Shown one piece after another: positions 1-6,016 of a stretch of DNA of 10,909 bases. Made by a program: the position numbers and the translations under genes. The stretch covers positions 1 through 10,909 of the forward strand of contig JAFIHO010000079.1 in NCBI GenBank assembly GCA_017849395.1, in the 5' to 3' direction. The DNA comes from Hyphomicrobiales bacterium (GTDB lineage: Bacteria > Pseudomonadota > Alphaproteobacteria > Micropepsales > Micropepsaceae). Each line of letters starts with the position of its first letter. The stretch's first letter is position 1. Below the pieces are notes generated by a model. That model was given only the letters and a program-made list of their open reading frames with translations. It searched no databases and was not told the origin of the DNA.

Positions 1-1209
1 GATCTCGATCAGCCGGTCGGCGACCCAGTCGCCCAGCCCGTTCTGCTCGAACACGCTCATCACCTTGTCGATATTGGTCTTGAACTGGATGAGGCGCTGC
101 TTCAGATCGGTCACCGCGCCATCGCGGATGCCTTCGAAGGTGATGCCGTAACGCTGCTCGAAGGTGGCGGCCAGCGCGACGAAATAATCGGAATTCATCT
201 TCTGGCCATAGGGATGGCTCTGATAGGAGACGATCTGCTTCACATTGCCCAGCAGCCCGCCCACAGCGCCGGGCCAATAGCCCTTGGTAGTCTTGGCGAT
301 GGCGATCATCGGGCGCTTGTCGTCCGCATCCCAATTTTCCATCGCGGCATACATGTCCGCGATCTGCTGGTAATCGCTGCCGTCGGCGACCGACAGCACG
401 TTCCAGCCATAGGATTTCCACTGCTCGGCGAGATTGTAGCCGGTGTATCTGGCGGGCACGACGCCGCCCAGCAGCACATCGTCGATGCCCGCATTGTTGT
501 CCGACAGCAGAACGCGCAGACGCTTGCCGACCTGCAGCGACAGGGCCTGGGTCTTCAATTCCTGGGCATGGCCTTCGGTCATGGCGAATTCGCCTTCGAA
601 GGCCAGAACCTTGGGGCCGTCCTTCACGCCGGCAATGTCCCAGAACGCCGCCTTGCCCGCCGCCGTGGCGACGCCGACGCCGGAAGGGCCGCCATTCACG
701 TCATTGGTCACGTCGATGCTTTCGGCATGGCCCGACAGCGCCTTGATGCCGCGCAGCTTGGCCTGCTCGAACAGCGGATGGTCGGCGAGACCCTGATCCG
801 ACAGCAGCGTCTTCAGCGCGCCCGCGCCGCGCCGGAAGCCCAGCGCGTCGATCGGCAGGATCGCGACTTCGGGATCGGCATGGTATTTGCTGTCGCCCGT
901 CAGCTTGTGTTTGCGCGCCAGCGCCTGGCCCAGGATCATGTAGAGCGCATAGCAGGTGGGGACGCTGTGGCCCGCCGCCATCATGAATTTGTCGCCGAAG
1001 GGATGTTTGGGGCGGCGATAATCATAGCGCAGTCCGCCGCGCTCCGGCCCCAGCAGATGCGCCACCACATTGAAGGGCGTATAGGCCAGGGGTCCGCCGA
1101 AATGGCCGGTCTGCGCATAATTGCCCAGCAGCACCAGCGTCATGCAGGTCATGAACCCGACATCTTCCAGCCGCGCGCGTTCTTCCCTGCTCAATTCGAC
1201 AGATGCCAT
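1..1209 (-). CDS. Transketolase-like thiamine-diphosphate enzyme, N-terminal 403 residues (3' end outside window)
   Basis: The frame is open from an ATG at 1209 to the left edge, so only the N-terminal diphosphate-binding half of a probable 650-700 residue protein is visible. Transketolases move two-carbon ketol units between sugar phosphates in the cytoplasmic pentose phosphate pathway. Residues resembling the conserved active-site histidines are H36 (TGHFGG), H81 (AAGHSVP), H162 (SGHAES) and H332 (YQSHPYG). A glycine-rich GGPSGVGVATAAGKA lies at 173-187. The thiamine-diphosphate/metal motif runs from 206 to 239: the usual GDG reads GEF and the far end reads DNN. The spacing between H81 and H162 is about 47 residues longer than in E. 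coli TktA, so this is a divergent clade. The Shine-Dalgarno site is weak, and ATG at 1152 is a less likely start. The family call is firm; the substrate is not known. Confidence 0.85.
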   Translation of the reverse strand, partial: MASVELSREERARLEDVGFMTCMTLVLLGNYAQTGHFGGPLAYTPFNVVAHLLGPERGGLRYDYRRPKHPFGDKFMMAAGHSVPTCYALYMILGQALARKHKLTGDSKYHADPEVAILPIDALGFRRGAGALKTLLSDQGLADHPLFEQAKLRGIKALSGHAESIDVTNDVNGGPSGVGVATAAGKAAFWDIAGVKDGPKVLAFEGEFAMTEGHAQELKTQALSLQVGKRLRVLLSDNNAGIDDVLLGGVVPARYTGYNLAEQWKSYGWNVLSVADGSDYQQIADMYAAMENWDADDKRPMIAIAKTTKGYWPGAVGGLLGNVKQIVSYQSHPYGQKMNSDYFVALAATFEQRYGITFEGIRDGAVTDLKQRLIQFKTNIDKVMSVFEQNGLGDWVADRLIEI

Positions 1210-1420
1210 CCCTGGAGCCCCGTTGCTGTTTTTTCATGACGATATATAAGCGGCATCAAGGACTTGAAGCACACTGTATACCGGCGGAGCGGCACACTAG
1301 AGCAAAAAAGCGGGGCTTTGGAAGGCGGCTTCGCCCGGCCTTTGGTTTGTCGCATTCCCGGATATAGCATTCACCATATCGCGGCCGGACAGCGGCCCGG
1401 CATGCAGGGTTGATGGAACA
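1210..1420. other. Divergent intergenic region between the transketolase-like and FKBP genes
   Basis: This spacer must hold promoters for both divergent genes. It is locally AT-richer, with a TATATA stretch at 1243-1248 that could serve as a minus-strand -10 about 35 nt before the transketolase start, though no convincing -35 partner is visible. On the plus strand, TATAGC at 1363-1368 with TTGGTT at 1342-1347 (15-nt spacer) is a poor sigma-70-like candidate for the FKBP gene. An imperfect AAGGC...GCCTT hairpin lies around 1322-1343. No convincing gene is present. Confidence 0.35.
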
Positions 1421-1903
1421 ATGCGTCGTTTGTTGAGATGGATCGCGCCGGCGGTGATGGCCTTTCTGTGCGCGGGCGGACCCGCGCCCGCCGCCGGACC
1501 CTATGACCTGACGCCGGAGGGCAATGCGCGTTTCCTGGCCGATTATGCCGCGCGCAAGGACGTGACCATCATGCCCAGCGGCCTGATGTACCGGGTGCTG
1601 GAATCCGGCACCGGCACCTCGCCCGTCAGCCGTTACGACACAGTGACGGTCGAGTATCAGGGCTGGCTGGTCAACAACCGCGTCTTCGACCGTTCGCGGC
1701 CGCAGGAGCCGACGACCTTTGTCGCGGGCGGTGTCATCGCGGGATGGAGCGAGGCCCTGATGAAAATGAAGGTCGGCGACCGCTGGCAGGTGGTTGTCCC
1801 CGCCAAGCTCGGTTATGGCGAGAACGGCATGGGCAATGTTATCCCGCCGGACCAAACGCTGGTGTTCCTGATCCGGCTCATTAAGGTCGAATACGCGCCT
1901 TGA
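1421..1903 (+). CDS. Exported FKBP-type peptidyl-prolyl cis-trans isomerase
   Basis: This 160-residue protein has a signal peptide (MRRLLRWIAPAV followed by an alanine-rich stretch, cleavage near residue 25) and one FKBP domain at about 52-157. It should catalyse proline cis-trans isomerisation during folding of periplasmic proteins. The FKBP12 active-site residues are all recognisable: Y79 (VEYQGWL), F89-D90 (VFDRS), F100, V105-I106 and W109 (GVIAGW), Y132 (LGYGENG) and F149 (LVFLIRL). The N-terminal part (PYDLTPEGNARFLADYAARK) resembles the short lead-in before the domain in Mip/FkpA-type enzymes, but there is no long dimerisation helix, so it is probably a monomer. The start is supported by the signal peptide; the Shine-Dalgarno match is weak (AGGG at 1406-1409). 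It stands alone on its strand. Confidence 0.95.
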   Translation: MRRLLRWIAPAVMAFLCAGGPAPAAGPYDLTPEGNARFLADYAARKDVTIMPSGLMYRVLESGTGTSPVSRYDTVTVEYQGWLVNNRVFDRSRPQEPTTFVAGGVIAGWSEALMKMKVGDRWQVVVPAKLGYGENGMGNVIPPDQTLVFLIRLIKVEYAP

Positions 1904-1920
1904 TTTCGCTCACGCCGATG

Positions 1921-1980
1921 CGCTGCGCGCAGCGGCTCCGCGGGGGCGGCGGACGACCGCCGGGGCCGCGGTCGCGGCCC
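1921..1980. repeat. Three consecutive GC-rich inverted repeats after the FKBP gene
   Basis: Within 60 bases there is a perfect 14-bp palindrome (1921-1934), a 6-bp stem with a 4-nt loop (1947-1952 with 1957-1962), and an 8-bp inverted repeat with a 2-nt centre (1963-1970 with 1973-1980). They lie 18 nt after the FKBP stop and 27 nt past the stop of the minus-strand small membrane gene, between convergent genes. A transcription-ending or mRNA-protecting role is plausible. There is no T-run after the last stem in the plus direction (it is followed by AAAAA), so it does not look like a classical intrinsic terminator for the FKBP gene. Confidence 0.5.
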
Positions 1981-2006
1981 AAAAAGCTGCACTGGTGTAG
2001 TCTGAC

Positions 2007-2267
2007 TTAGGATTCTGGCGGACGGGAAGAAGTATGAAGGCCATAGACTATGCGGATGATACTTTCAGTCTTTTGGAGTGCCCACGCACCGACCATAGCG
2101 GAAGCGATTCCTTCCGATAAACCGACGAATGCCATCCCCAACGTAGCTTGGGGCGCATCGAAAACCACAATTTTCGGAATGCGGGCGAGGATATCGTATA
2201 TCCCCGACACAAAGAACCAGAACCCAATAACACGAACTGCGAGTCCAAAATAATCTTTGGAAGTCAT
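2007..2267 (-). CDS. Small two-helix inner-membrane protein, function unknown
   Basis: This is an 86-residue protein. Two hydrophobic segments at about 8-28 (GLAVRVIGFWFFVSGIYDIL) and 43-65 (around LGMAFVGLSEGIASAMVGAW) are separated by a short loop, and the tail is charged and polar, so it is probably an integral membrane protein. A clear GGAGG Shine-Dalgarno (2275-2279) sits 7 nt before the ATG, which argues for a real gene. The codon use and G+C (about 50% over 2041-2280 by hand count) differ from the GC-rich neighbours, suggesting a different origin. Its start codon overlaps by ATGA the stop of a short upstream frame. It resembles other small uncharacterised bacterial membrane proteins; no function can be given. 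Confidence 0.75.
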   Translation of the reverse strand: MTSKDYFGLAVRVIGFWFFVSGIYDILARIPKIVVFDAPQATLGMAFVGLSEGIASAMVGAWALQKTESIIRIVYGLHTSSRPPES

Positions 2268-2422
2268 TCCCCAGCCTCCCGCGGCTCGATCAGCTTCACG
2301 ATATCGCTAGTGCCCCAAGGTGCCACTCCAGGTAACAAGGCCGTGGACATGCGAACGAACTGTTTACGCGGGCGAAGTCCACCCTGTACGGTCCGCAAAA
2401 CAGCACCTTGAAACCCCGTGTC
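2264..2422 (-). pseudogene. Short open frame upstream of the small membrane gene, possible gene relic
   Basis: The minus strand is open for 52 codons between the TAA of the NHL gene (2423-2425) and a TGA at 2264-2266. The first ATG in it is at 2350, giving 28 residues, and it has no Shine-Dalgarno. The stretch FVRM...GVAPWGTSDIVKLIEPREA loosely resembles the C-terminal tail of some DDE transposases (NFVR..TL...PA.AAGV....W...DIV.LIE), but with gaps, which would fit a decayed insertion sequence. The similarity is from memory and is weak. It may equally be a short coupled leader for the 86-residue gene, because the stop and the next start overlap as ATGA. Confidence 0.25.
2275..2279 (-). promoter_or_regulatory. 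Shine-Dalgarno site of the small membrane protein
   Basis: GGAGG on the minus strand, 7 nt from the ATG at 2267. It is the main evidence that this low-GC frame is translated from that start. Confidence 0.7.
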
Positions 2423-3655
2423 TTAACGGCGTGGCGCCGTCATCTTGGTGACGCGGCCAACGCTGGTGTCGCCAGCGTAGAGGTTGCCCTGTTTGTCGAA
2501 CACCCAGTAGCTCGCCTCGATGAACTGGCCTTCGCCGATGCCCATGCCGTTGCCGATGGCGCCGACGACCTTGCCGTCGCGCGTCAGCTTGAGGAATTGC
2601 CCGTCCTGGCCGCTGGCCATCCAGGGATTGCCCTGGGGGTCGAAATTCAGCGCGCAGACCAGATTATGCATCGGCAGGACGCGCAGGAATTCGCCCTGGC
2701 TGTTGTAGATCACGATCCGATACTGCTCGCGGTCGCCGATCCACACATCGCCATTGGTGGGATCGACCGCCAGCGCGTGGGTGGAATCGAACTTGCCGTT
2801 GCCGACTTCATTGCCGAACCACTGGCCCAGGAATTTGCCGTTCTTGTCGACATGGATGATACGCGCCACGCCTTCCTGATTGGCCGGATCGGGGCTGCCC
2901 ACATCGTTCGGGCTCTCATTGGCGTGGCCTTCGGCGATGTAAACGTCGCCCTGGCGGCCGAAGGCCACCATCACGGGCTGCCACAACAGGCGCTGGCCCT
3001 TTTCCTCGACCCAGTCGCCGCGATGGCCGCGCTCGCCGATGGTAAGCAGCAGCTTGCCTTCGGGGCTGAGCTTCTTGACCGTCGCCATGCCCGCATCGGT
3101 GATCCAGACATTGTCTTCGGCATCCACCGCCATGCCATGCGCCTTGTCCTGGTGCGTGATGACGCTTTCCGGCACCTGCAGGATCAGTTTGCGGTTGGCG
3201 TCGAACTTCATCAGCTGGTTCACGCCCGCGGGGCTGCGCTTGAACACCCACAGATTGCCCTTGGAATCCAGCGCCACCGAGGGCACGCCGCCCGGCCCTG
3301 CAGGCAGGTCATAGGGATAGGTGAAATTATATCCCATGGTCTGCTTCCACTGGACGCGCATCATCGCGCCGCGCGCCTTGCCATTCTTGCGGCCGCAGAC
3401 CGGCGATTTCTCGCAAGGCGGCGCGCTGCCGGGCGGCGGCGGCTGAGGCGTGCGCTTCTCGCGCGGGATGACATCGACCTTGCCGCCGGGCGACACCAGG
3501 GTCCAGCCGGTGGGATCAGGGAAAGAGCCCTGCAGGAACCATGCGGGCTGGCCATTCGCGGCGGGCCCTTCGGTGGCCGGTTTGGTTTGCGCCATCGCCA
3601 GCAGCGGCAGGCAAAGCGCGGCCGTGGCGGCGCCCGCCAGGATGCGAAGCTTCAT
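2423..3655 (-). CDS. Exported NHL-repeat (six-bladed beta-propeller type) protein
   Basis: This 410-residue protein begins with a signal peptide (MKLRILAGAATAALCLPLLA, cleavage near AMA-Q at 22-23), so it acts in the periplasm or outside. A proline-rich segment at 69-80 runs into a cysteine pair (C81, C87). From about 118 to 408 come NHL-type blades, visible as repeats such as SVALDSKGNLWV, GMAVDAEDNVWITDAG, MVAFGRQGDVYIAEG, ALAVDPTNGDVWIGDRE and WVFDKQGNLYAGD. The blade pattern (AEGH.N, HALAVD, GDRE) resembles the lyase domain of peptidyl-alpha-hydroxyglycine alpha-amidating lyase and its bacterial relatives, but catalysis is not established. The start at 3655 is preceded by GGGGAG and the signal peptide follows directly. 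The same frame stays open to 3991, but that extension overlaps the metallopeptidase gene and is rejected. The start overlaps a short upstream frame by ATGA. Confidence 0.88.
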   Translation of the reverse strand: MKLRILAGAATAALCLPLLAMAQTKPATEGPAANGQPAWFLQGSFPDPTGWTLVSPGGKVDVIPREKRTPQPPPPGSAPPCEKSPVCGRKNGKARGAMMRVQWKQTMGYNFTYPYDLPAGPGGVPSVALDSKGNLWVFKRSPAGVNQLMKFDANRKLILQVPESVITHQDKAHGMAVDAEDNVWITDAGMATVKKLSPEGKLLLTIGERGHRGDWVEEKGQRLLWQPVMVAFGRQGDVYIAEGHANESPNDVGSPDPANQEGVARIIHVDKNGKFLGQWFGNEVGNGKFDSTHALAVDPTNGDVWIGDREQYRIVIYNSQGEFLRVLPMHNLVCALNFDPQGNPWMASGQDGQFLKLTRDGKVVGAIGNGMGIGEGQFIEASYWVFDKQGNLYAGDTSVGRVTKMTAPRR

Positions 3656-3726
3656 CTCATCTCCCCAATATTGTCTTGCGGCCCCTCGGGATAGTCTTTC
3701 GAGCCTGGGCGCATGTGTCTTACCAT
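3652..3726 (-). CDS. 24-residue open frame, candidate leader peptide coupled to the NHL gene
   Basis: It begins with ATG at 3726, 8 nt after a strong GGAGG (3735-3739), and ends with a TGA that overlaps the ATG of the NHL gene as ATGA. The peptide starts MVRHMRPGSK and ends NIGEMR; it is hydrophilic, with no signal or membrane segment. It begins 30 nt after the metallopeptidase stop. The combination of a good ribosome site and a 4-nt overlap suggests translational coupling, where ribosomes ending here restart on the NHL gene. Chance is possible, because the NHL gene also has its own GGGGAG. No homologue is recognised. Confidence 0.4.
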   Translation of the reverse strand: MVRHMRPGSKDYPEGPQDNIGEMR

Positions 3727-3734
3727 AAAGAAGT

Positions 3735-3739
3735 CCTCC
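3735..3739 (-). promoter_or_regulatory. Strong Shine-Dalgarno before the 24-codon frame
   Basis: GGAGG on the minus strand, 8 nt before the ATG at 3726 and about 80 nt before the NHL start. It is too far away to serve the NHL gene directly, so it points to translation of the short frame. Confidence 0.5.
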
Positions 3740-3756
3740 GCCAGAAGGGCAATCCG

Positions 3757-4596
3757 CTAGAGATTCGTGGCGGTAAAGGTCTGGCAGACGTTGATGTCGC
3801 CGCCCTTCAGGCCGCGCGTGAACCAGCGCATGCGCTGCTCGCTGCTGCCATGGGTGAAGGAATCGGGCACGGCGTAGCCCTGGGATTGTTTGGCCAGCGT
3901 ATCGTCGCCCACGGCGGCGGCGGCGCGCAATCCCGCCTCCACATCGCCATTTTCCAGGATGCGGAATCTCTGGTTGGCATGATTGGCCCACACGCCCGCA
4001 TAACAGTCGGCCTGCAATTCCATCCGCACCGAGGCGCTGTCCGCACCGCGATCGCGGGCGCTGTAGCGGCCCATCGTGCCCAGAAGATTCTGGATGTGAT
4101 GGCCATACTCATGGGCGATCACATAAGCGCGCGCGAATTCGCCCGGCGCACCGAAACGCGTGCCCAGCTCATCGAAGAAGCCGAGATCCATGTAGATATG
4201 CCCATCCGAGGGGCAATAGAAGGGACCCGCCGCCGACTGGCCGGTGCCGCAGCCCGTTGGCGTGGCATAATCATAAACGGTGAAGGTCGCGGGCTGGAAC
4301 GGCACGCCCTGGGCCTGCAGGATCGGCGTCCATACATCCTCGGCCGAGCCGACGATCCGCCGGGAAAACTCATAGGCGGCGTCATCCGGGCGCGGCCCTC
4401 CGGCCTGCTGCGGGGCCGCCACGGGGCTGCCATCCATCGCGCCCAGCAACTGCGCCGGATCGACGCCGAACAGCAGCGACAGGACCACGATGCCCACAAG
4501 CCCCAGACCGCCGCCGCCCACCAGCCCCGGCCTGAAGCCGCCGCCGCCCCGGCGGTCATCGGCATTATCGGTGGGACGCAGATCGTCGAGACGCAT
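3757..4596 (-). CDS. ypfJ: Neutral zinc metallopeptidase, YpfJ family (PF04228)
   Basis: This is a 279-residue membrane-anchored protein. A short cytoplasmic N-terminus (MRLDDLRPTDNADDRRG) and a glycine-rich linker lead to a single membrane helix at about 30-46. The catalytic domain faces the periplasm: the zinc site HEYGHH is at 162-167, and ELQADCYAG at 193-201 supplies the family's third ligand region. Cysteines at 116 and 128 flank the TGCGTGQS...YCPSDG family signature. The HExxH fold predicts metal-dependent proteolysis, although the family's substrate is unknown. The frame extends to an ATG at 4617, but the start at 4596 is preferred: it matches the usual MRLDD/MRW family start and has AGGA (4604-4607) at 7 nt, whereas 4617 has no Shine-Dalgarno. 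It may be co-transcribed with the two frames that follow. Confidence 0.93.
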   Translation of the reverse strand: MRLDDLRPTDNADDRRGGGGFRPGLVGGGGLGLVGIVVLSLLFGVDPAQLLGAMDGSPVAAPQQAGGPRPDDAAYEFSRRIVGSAEDVWTPILQAQGVPFQPATFTVYDYATPTGCGTGQSAAGPFYCPSDGHIYMDLGFFDELGTRFGAPGEFARAYVIAHEYGHHIQNLLGTMGRYSARDRGADSASVRMELQADCYAGVWANHANQRFRILENGDVEAGLRAAAAVGDDTLAKQSQGYAVPDSFTHGSSEQRMRWFTRGLKGGDINVCQTFTATNL

Positions 4597-4710
4597 GAAC
4601 ACATCCTGCGAGGTCATGGAGCAAACCGCCGGACGGCGGCGAGGTTCCGTGCCCGGGCTCCGTTATGCAATCTAATGCTTGCCGTCACGCCGTCCAAGGC
4701 CGCGCACGGC

Positions 4711-4738
4711 TTGTGTTGCCGGTCGCACGGTATTTAAT
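4711..4738 (+). promoter_or_regulatory. Candidate promoter of the phosphofructokinase operon
   Basis: TTGTGT at 4711-4716 and TTTAAT at 4733-4738, separated by 16 nt, resemble a sigma-70 -35/-10 pair. The predicted transcript start would lie about 20-25 nt before the GTG start at 4768, leaving room for the Shine-Dalgarno. The match is modest and based on consensus alone. Confidence 0.3.
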
Positions 4739-4756
4739 GCCAGGCCATGCCGGTTC

Positions 4757-4762
4757 AGGAGG
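4757..4762 (+). promoter_or_regulatory. Shine-Dalgarno that fixes the phosphofructokinase GTG start
   Basis: AGGAGG, 5 nt before the GTG at 4768. It lies inside the longer frame that begins at the ATG 4747, so the ATG is unlikely to be the true start. Confidence 0.75.
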
Positions 4763-4767
4763 TTCGC

Positions 4768-5988
4768 GTGGCCGCTTTCTCGAAAATCCTGGTCGCCCAG
4801 GGCGGTGGTCCCACGGTCGTCATCAACCAGTCACTGGCGGGCGTGGCGCTGGAAGCGCGCAAACATGCGGGCATCGGACAGGTCTATGGCGCGCTTCATG
4901 GCGTGCGCGGCATCGTGAATGAGGATTTCGTCGACCTGAGCCGGGAAAGCGCCGAGACTCTGGAGGCGGTGGCGGCGACGCCCTCCTCCGCGCTGGGTTC
5001 GACCCGCGACAAGCCGGACGAGAAATATTGCCAGGCGATCTTCCGGTCGTTGAAGGCGCATGGCATCGGCTGTTTCCTCTATATCGGGGGCAATGACAGT
5101 TCCGACACGGTGCGCATCGTGGCCGAACAGGCGCGGGCGGAGAATTACGCGCTGCGCTGTCTGCATATTCCCAAGACCATCGACAATGACCTGATGGCCA
5201 ATGACCATACGCCGGGCTTTCCCTCGGCGGCGCGGTTCATCGCCCAGGCCTTCATGGGCGCCGATCTGGATAACCGCTCCCTGCCCGGCGTCTATCTGGG
5301 TGTGGTTATGGGACGCCATGCGGGATTTCTGACCGCCGCCTCCACCTTGGCCCGCACCGCGGCGGGCGACGGCCCGCACCTGATCTATGTGCCGGAACGC
5401 GCATTCGATTTCGATGCGTTCCTGTCGAGCGTGAAAGCCAATATGGACAGGCATGGCCGTTGCGTGATCGCGGTGTCCGAAGGCATCGCGGATGCCAACC
5501 ACACGCCCATTGCCACCAAGCTCGCCACCCATGTCGAAAAAGACCCGCACGGCAATGTCGAGCTGGGCGGCGGGGCGTTGGCCGACCTGCTGACCAAACA
5601 GATCAAGGAGAAGCTCGGCCTGAAGCGGGTGCGCGGCGACACATTCGGCTATGTGCAGCGCAGCTTTTTCGGCTGCGTGTCGGACGTGGACCAGCGCGAG
5701 GCGCGCGCCGTGGGAAAGATGGCGGTGCGATATGCCGTAGCCGGCGACCGCGATGGATCGGTGGCGATCGTGCGCCGGCCGGGCCCGGTTTATGGGGTGG
5801 ACCATCCGCTGGTGGCGTTGACAGAGATCGCGGGCAAGACCCGCACCATGCCGGACGCATTCATCGCCGCATCAGGCAACGATGTGACGGACGCGTTCCG
5901 GGACTATCTGATGCCCCTGCTGGGCAGGGACGTGCCGGTGCCGGGGCGGCTGAAAAACGATATGGTGCCGAAAATACTGCAAGAATAA
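4768..5988 (+). CDS. 6-phosphofructokinase, pyrophosphate-dependent type
   Basis: This 406-residue cytoplasmic enzyme phosphorylates fructose 6-phosphate to fructose 1,6-bisphosphate. The donor is predicted to be pyrophosphate: the nucleotide-discriminating positions read GGND (107-110) and PKTIDND (135-141), with Asp and Lys where ATP enzymes such as E. coli PfkA have glycines. TIDND holds the catalytic aspartate. MGRHAG (181-186) is the sugar-phosphate signature, and QGGGPT (11-16) is the phosphate loop. Pyrophosphate enzymes are reversible, so it can serve both glycolysis and gluconeogenesis. The length (about 400) fits the pyrophosphate class and exceeds the 320 of PfkA. The GTG start is chosen because AGGAGG sits 5 nt upstream; an ATG start at 4747 would add seven residues. 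It is followed 28 nt later by the DUF4432 gene on the same strand. Confidence 0.93.
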   Translation: MAAFSKILVAQGGGPTVVINQSLAGVALEARKHAGIGQVYGALHGVRGIVNEDFVDLSRESAETLEAVAATPSSALGSTRDKPDEKYCQAIFRSLKAHGIGCFLYIGGNDSSDTVRIVAEQARAENYALRCLHIPKTIDNDLMANDHTPGFPSAARFIAQAFMGADLDNRSLPGVYLGVVMGRHAGFLTAASTLARTAAGDGPHLIYVPERAFDFDAFLSSVKANMDRHGRCVIAVSEGIADANHTPIATKLATHVEKDPHGNVELGGGALADLLTKQIKEKLGLKRVRGDTFGYVQRSFFGCVSDVDQREARAVGKMAVRYAVAGDRDGSVAIVRRPGPVYGVDHPLVALTEIAGKTRTMPDAFIAASGNDVTDAFRDYLMPLLGRDVPVPGRLKNDMVPKILQE

Positions 5989-6016
5989 TCAGCGCGTCGC
6001 GCGCAAGGGGGAAACA

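Larger units (their letters stand above)
4597..4767. other. Divergent promoter region between metallopeptidase and phosphofructokinase
   Basis: The spacer holds the control regions of two divergent genes. On the minus strand, a TTGGAC and a TAGATT with 17 nt between them (about 4670-4698) form a weak sigma-70-like candidate for the metallopeptidase. It also contains a GC-rich inverted repeat, CCGCC GGAC GGCGG (4627-4640), and a bulged CAAGGCCG/CGGCTTG stem (about 4695-4713). No convincing gene is seen. Confidence 0.4.

Noticed and set aside
214..1239. Long plus-strand open frame, 341 codons
   Set aside because: It is antisense to the transketolase-like gene, whose motifs are clear. The frame has low-complexity His/Gln/Arg/Ala-rich translation typical of antisense frames in GC-rich DNA.
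1280..1345. Hairpin with AAAAAA nearby as an intrinsic terminator
   Set aside because: It lies between divergent genes where no transcript should end, has a bulged stem, and its minus-strand T-run is about 12 nt beyond the stem.
1256..1855. Minus-strand open frame, 199 codons, over the FKBP gene
   Set aside because: The FKBP domain on the other strand keeps all active-site residues, and the antisense translation has no features.
2280..2420. Possible tRNA or small structured RNA in the low-GC spacer
   Set aside because: I could not find an acceptor stem, a T-loop or an anticodon arm on either strand.
2408..3694. Plus-strand open frame, 428 codons
   Set aside because: It is antisense to the NHL propeller gene, whose repeats and signal peptide are clear.
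3656..3991. N-terminal extension of the NHL protein
   Set aside because: It would overlap the metallopeptidase gene and bury the signal peptide 112 residues inside; the ATG at 3655 has its own ribosome site.
3541..4737. Plus-strand open frame, 398 codons
   Set aside because: It is antisense to the zinc metallopeptidase with its HEYGH site.
4831..5805. Minus-strand open frame, 324 codons
   Set aside because: It is antisense to the phosphofructokinase; composition is that of an antisense shadow.
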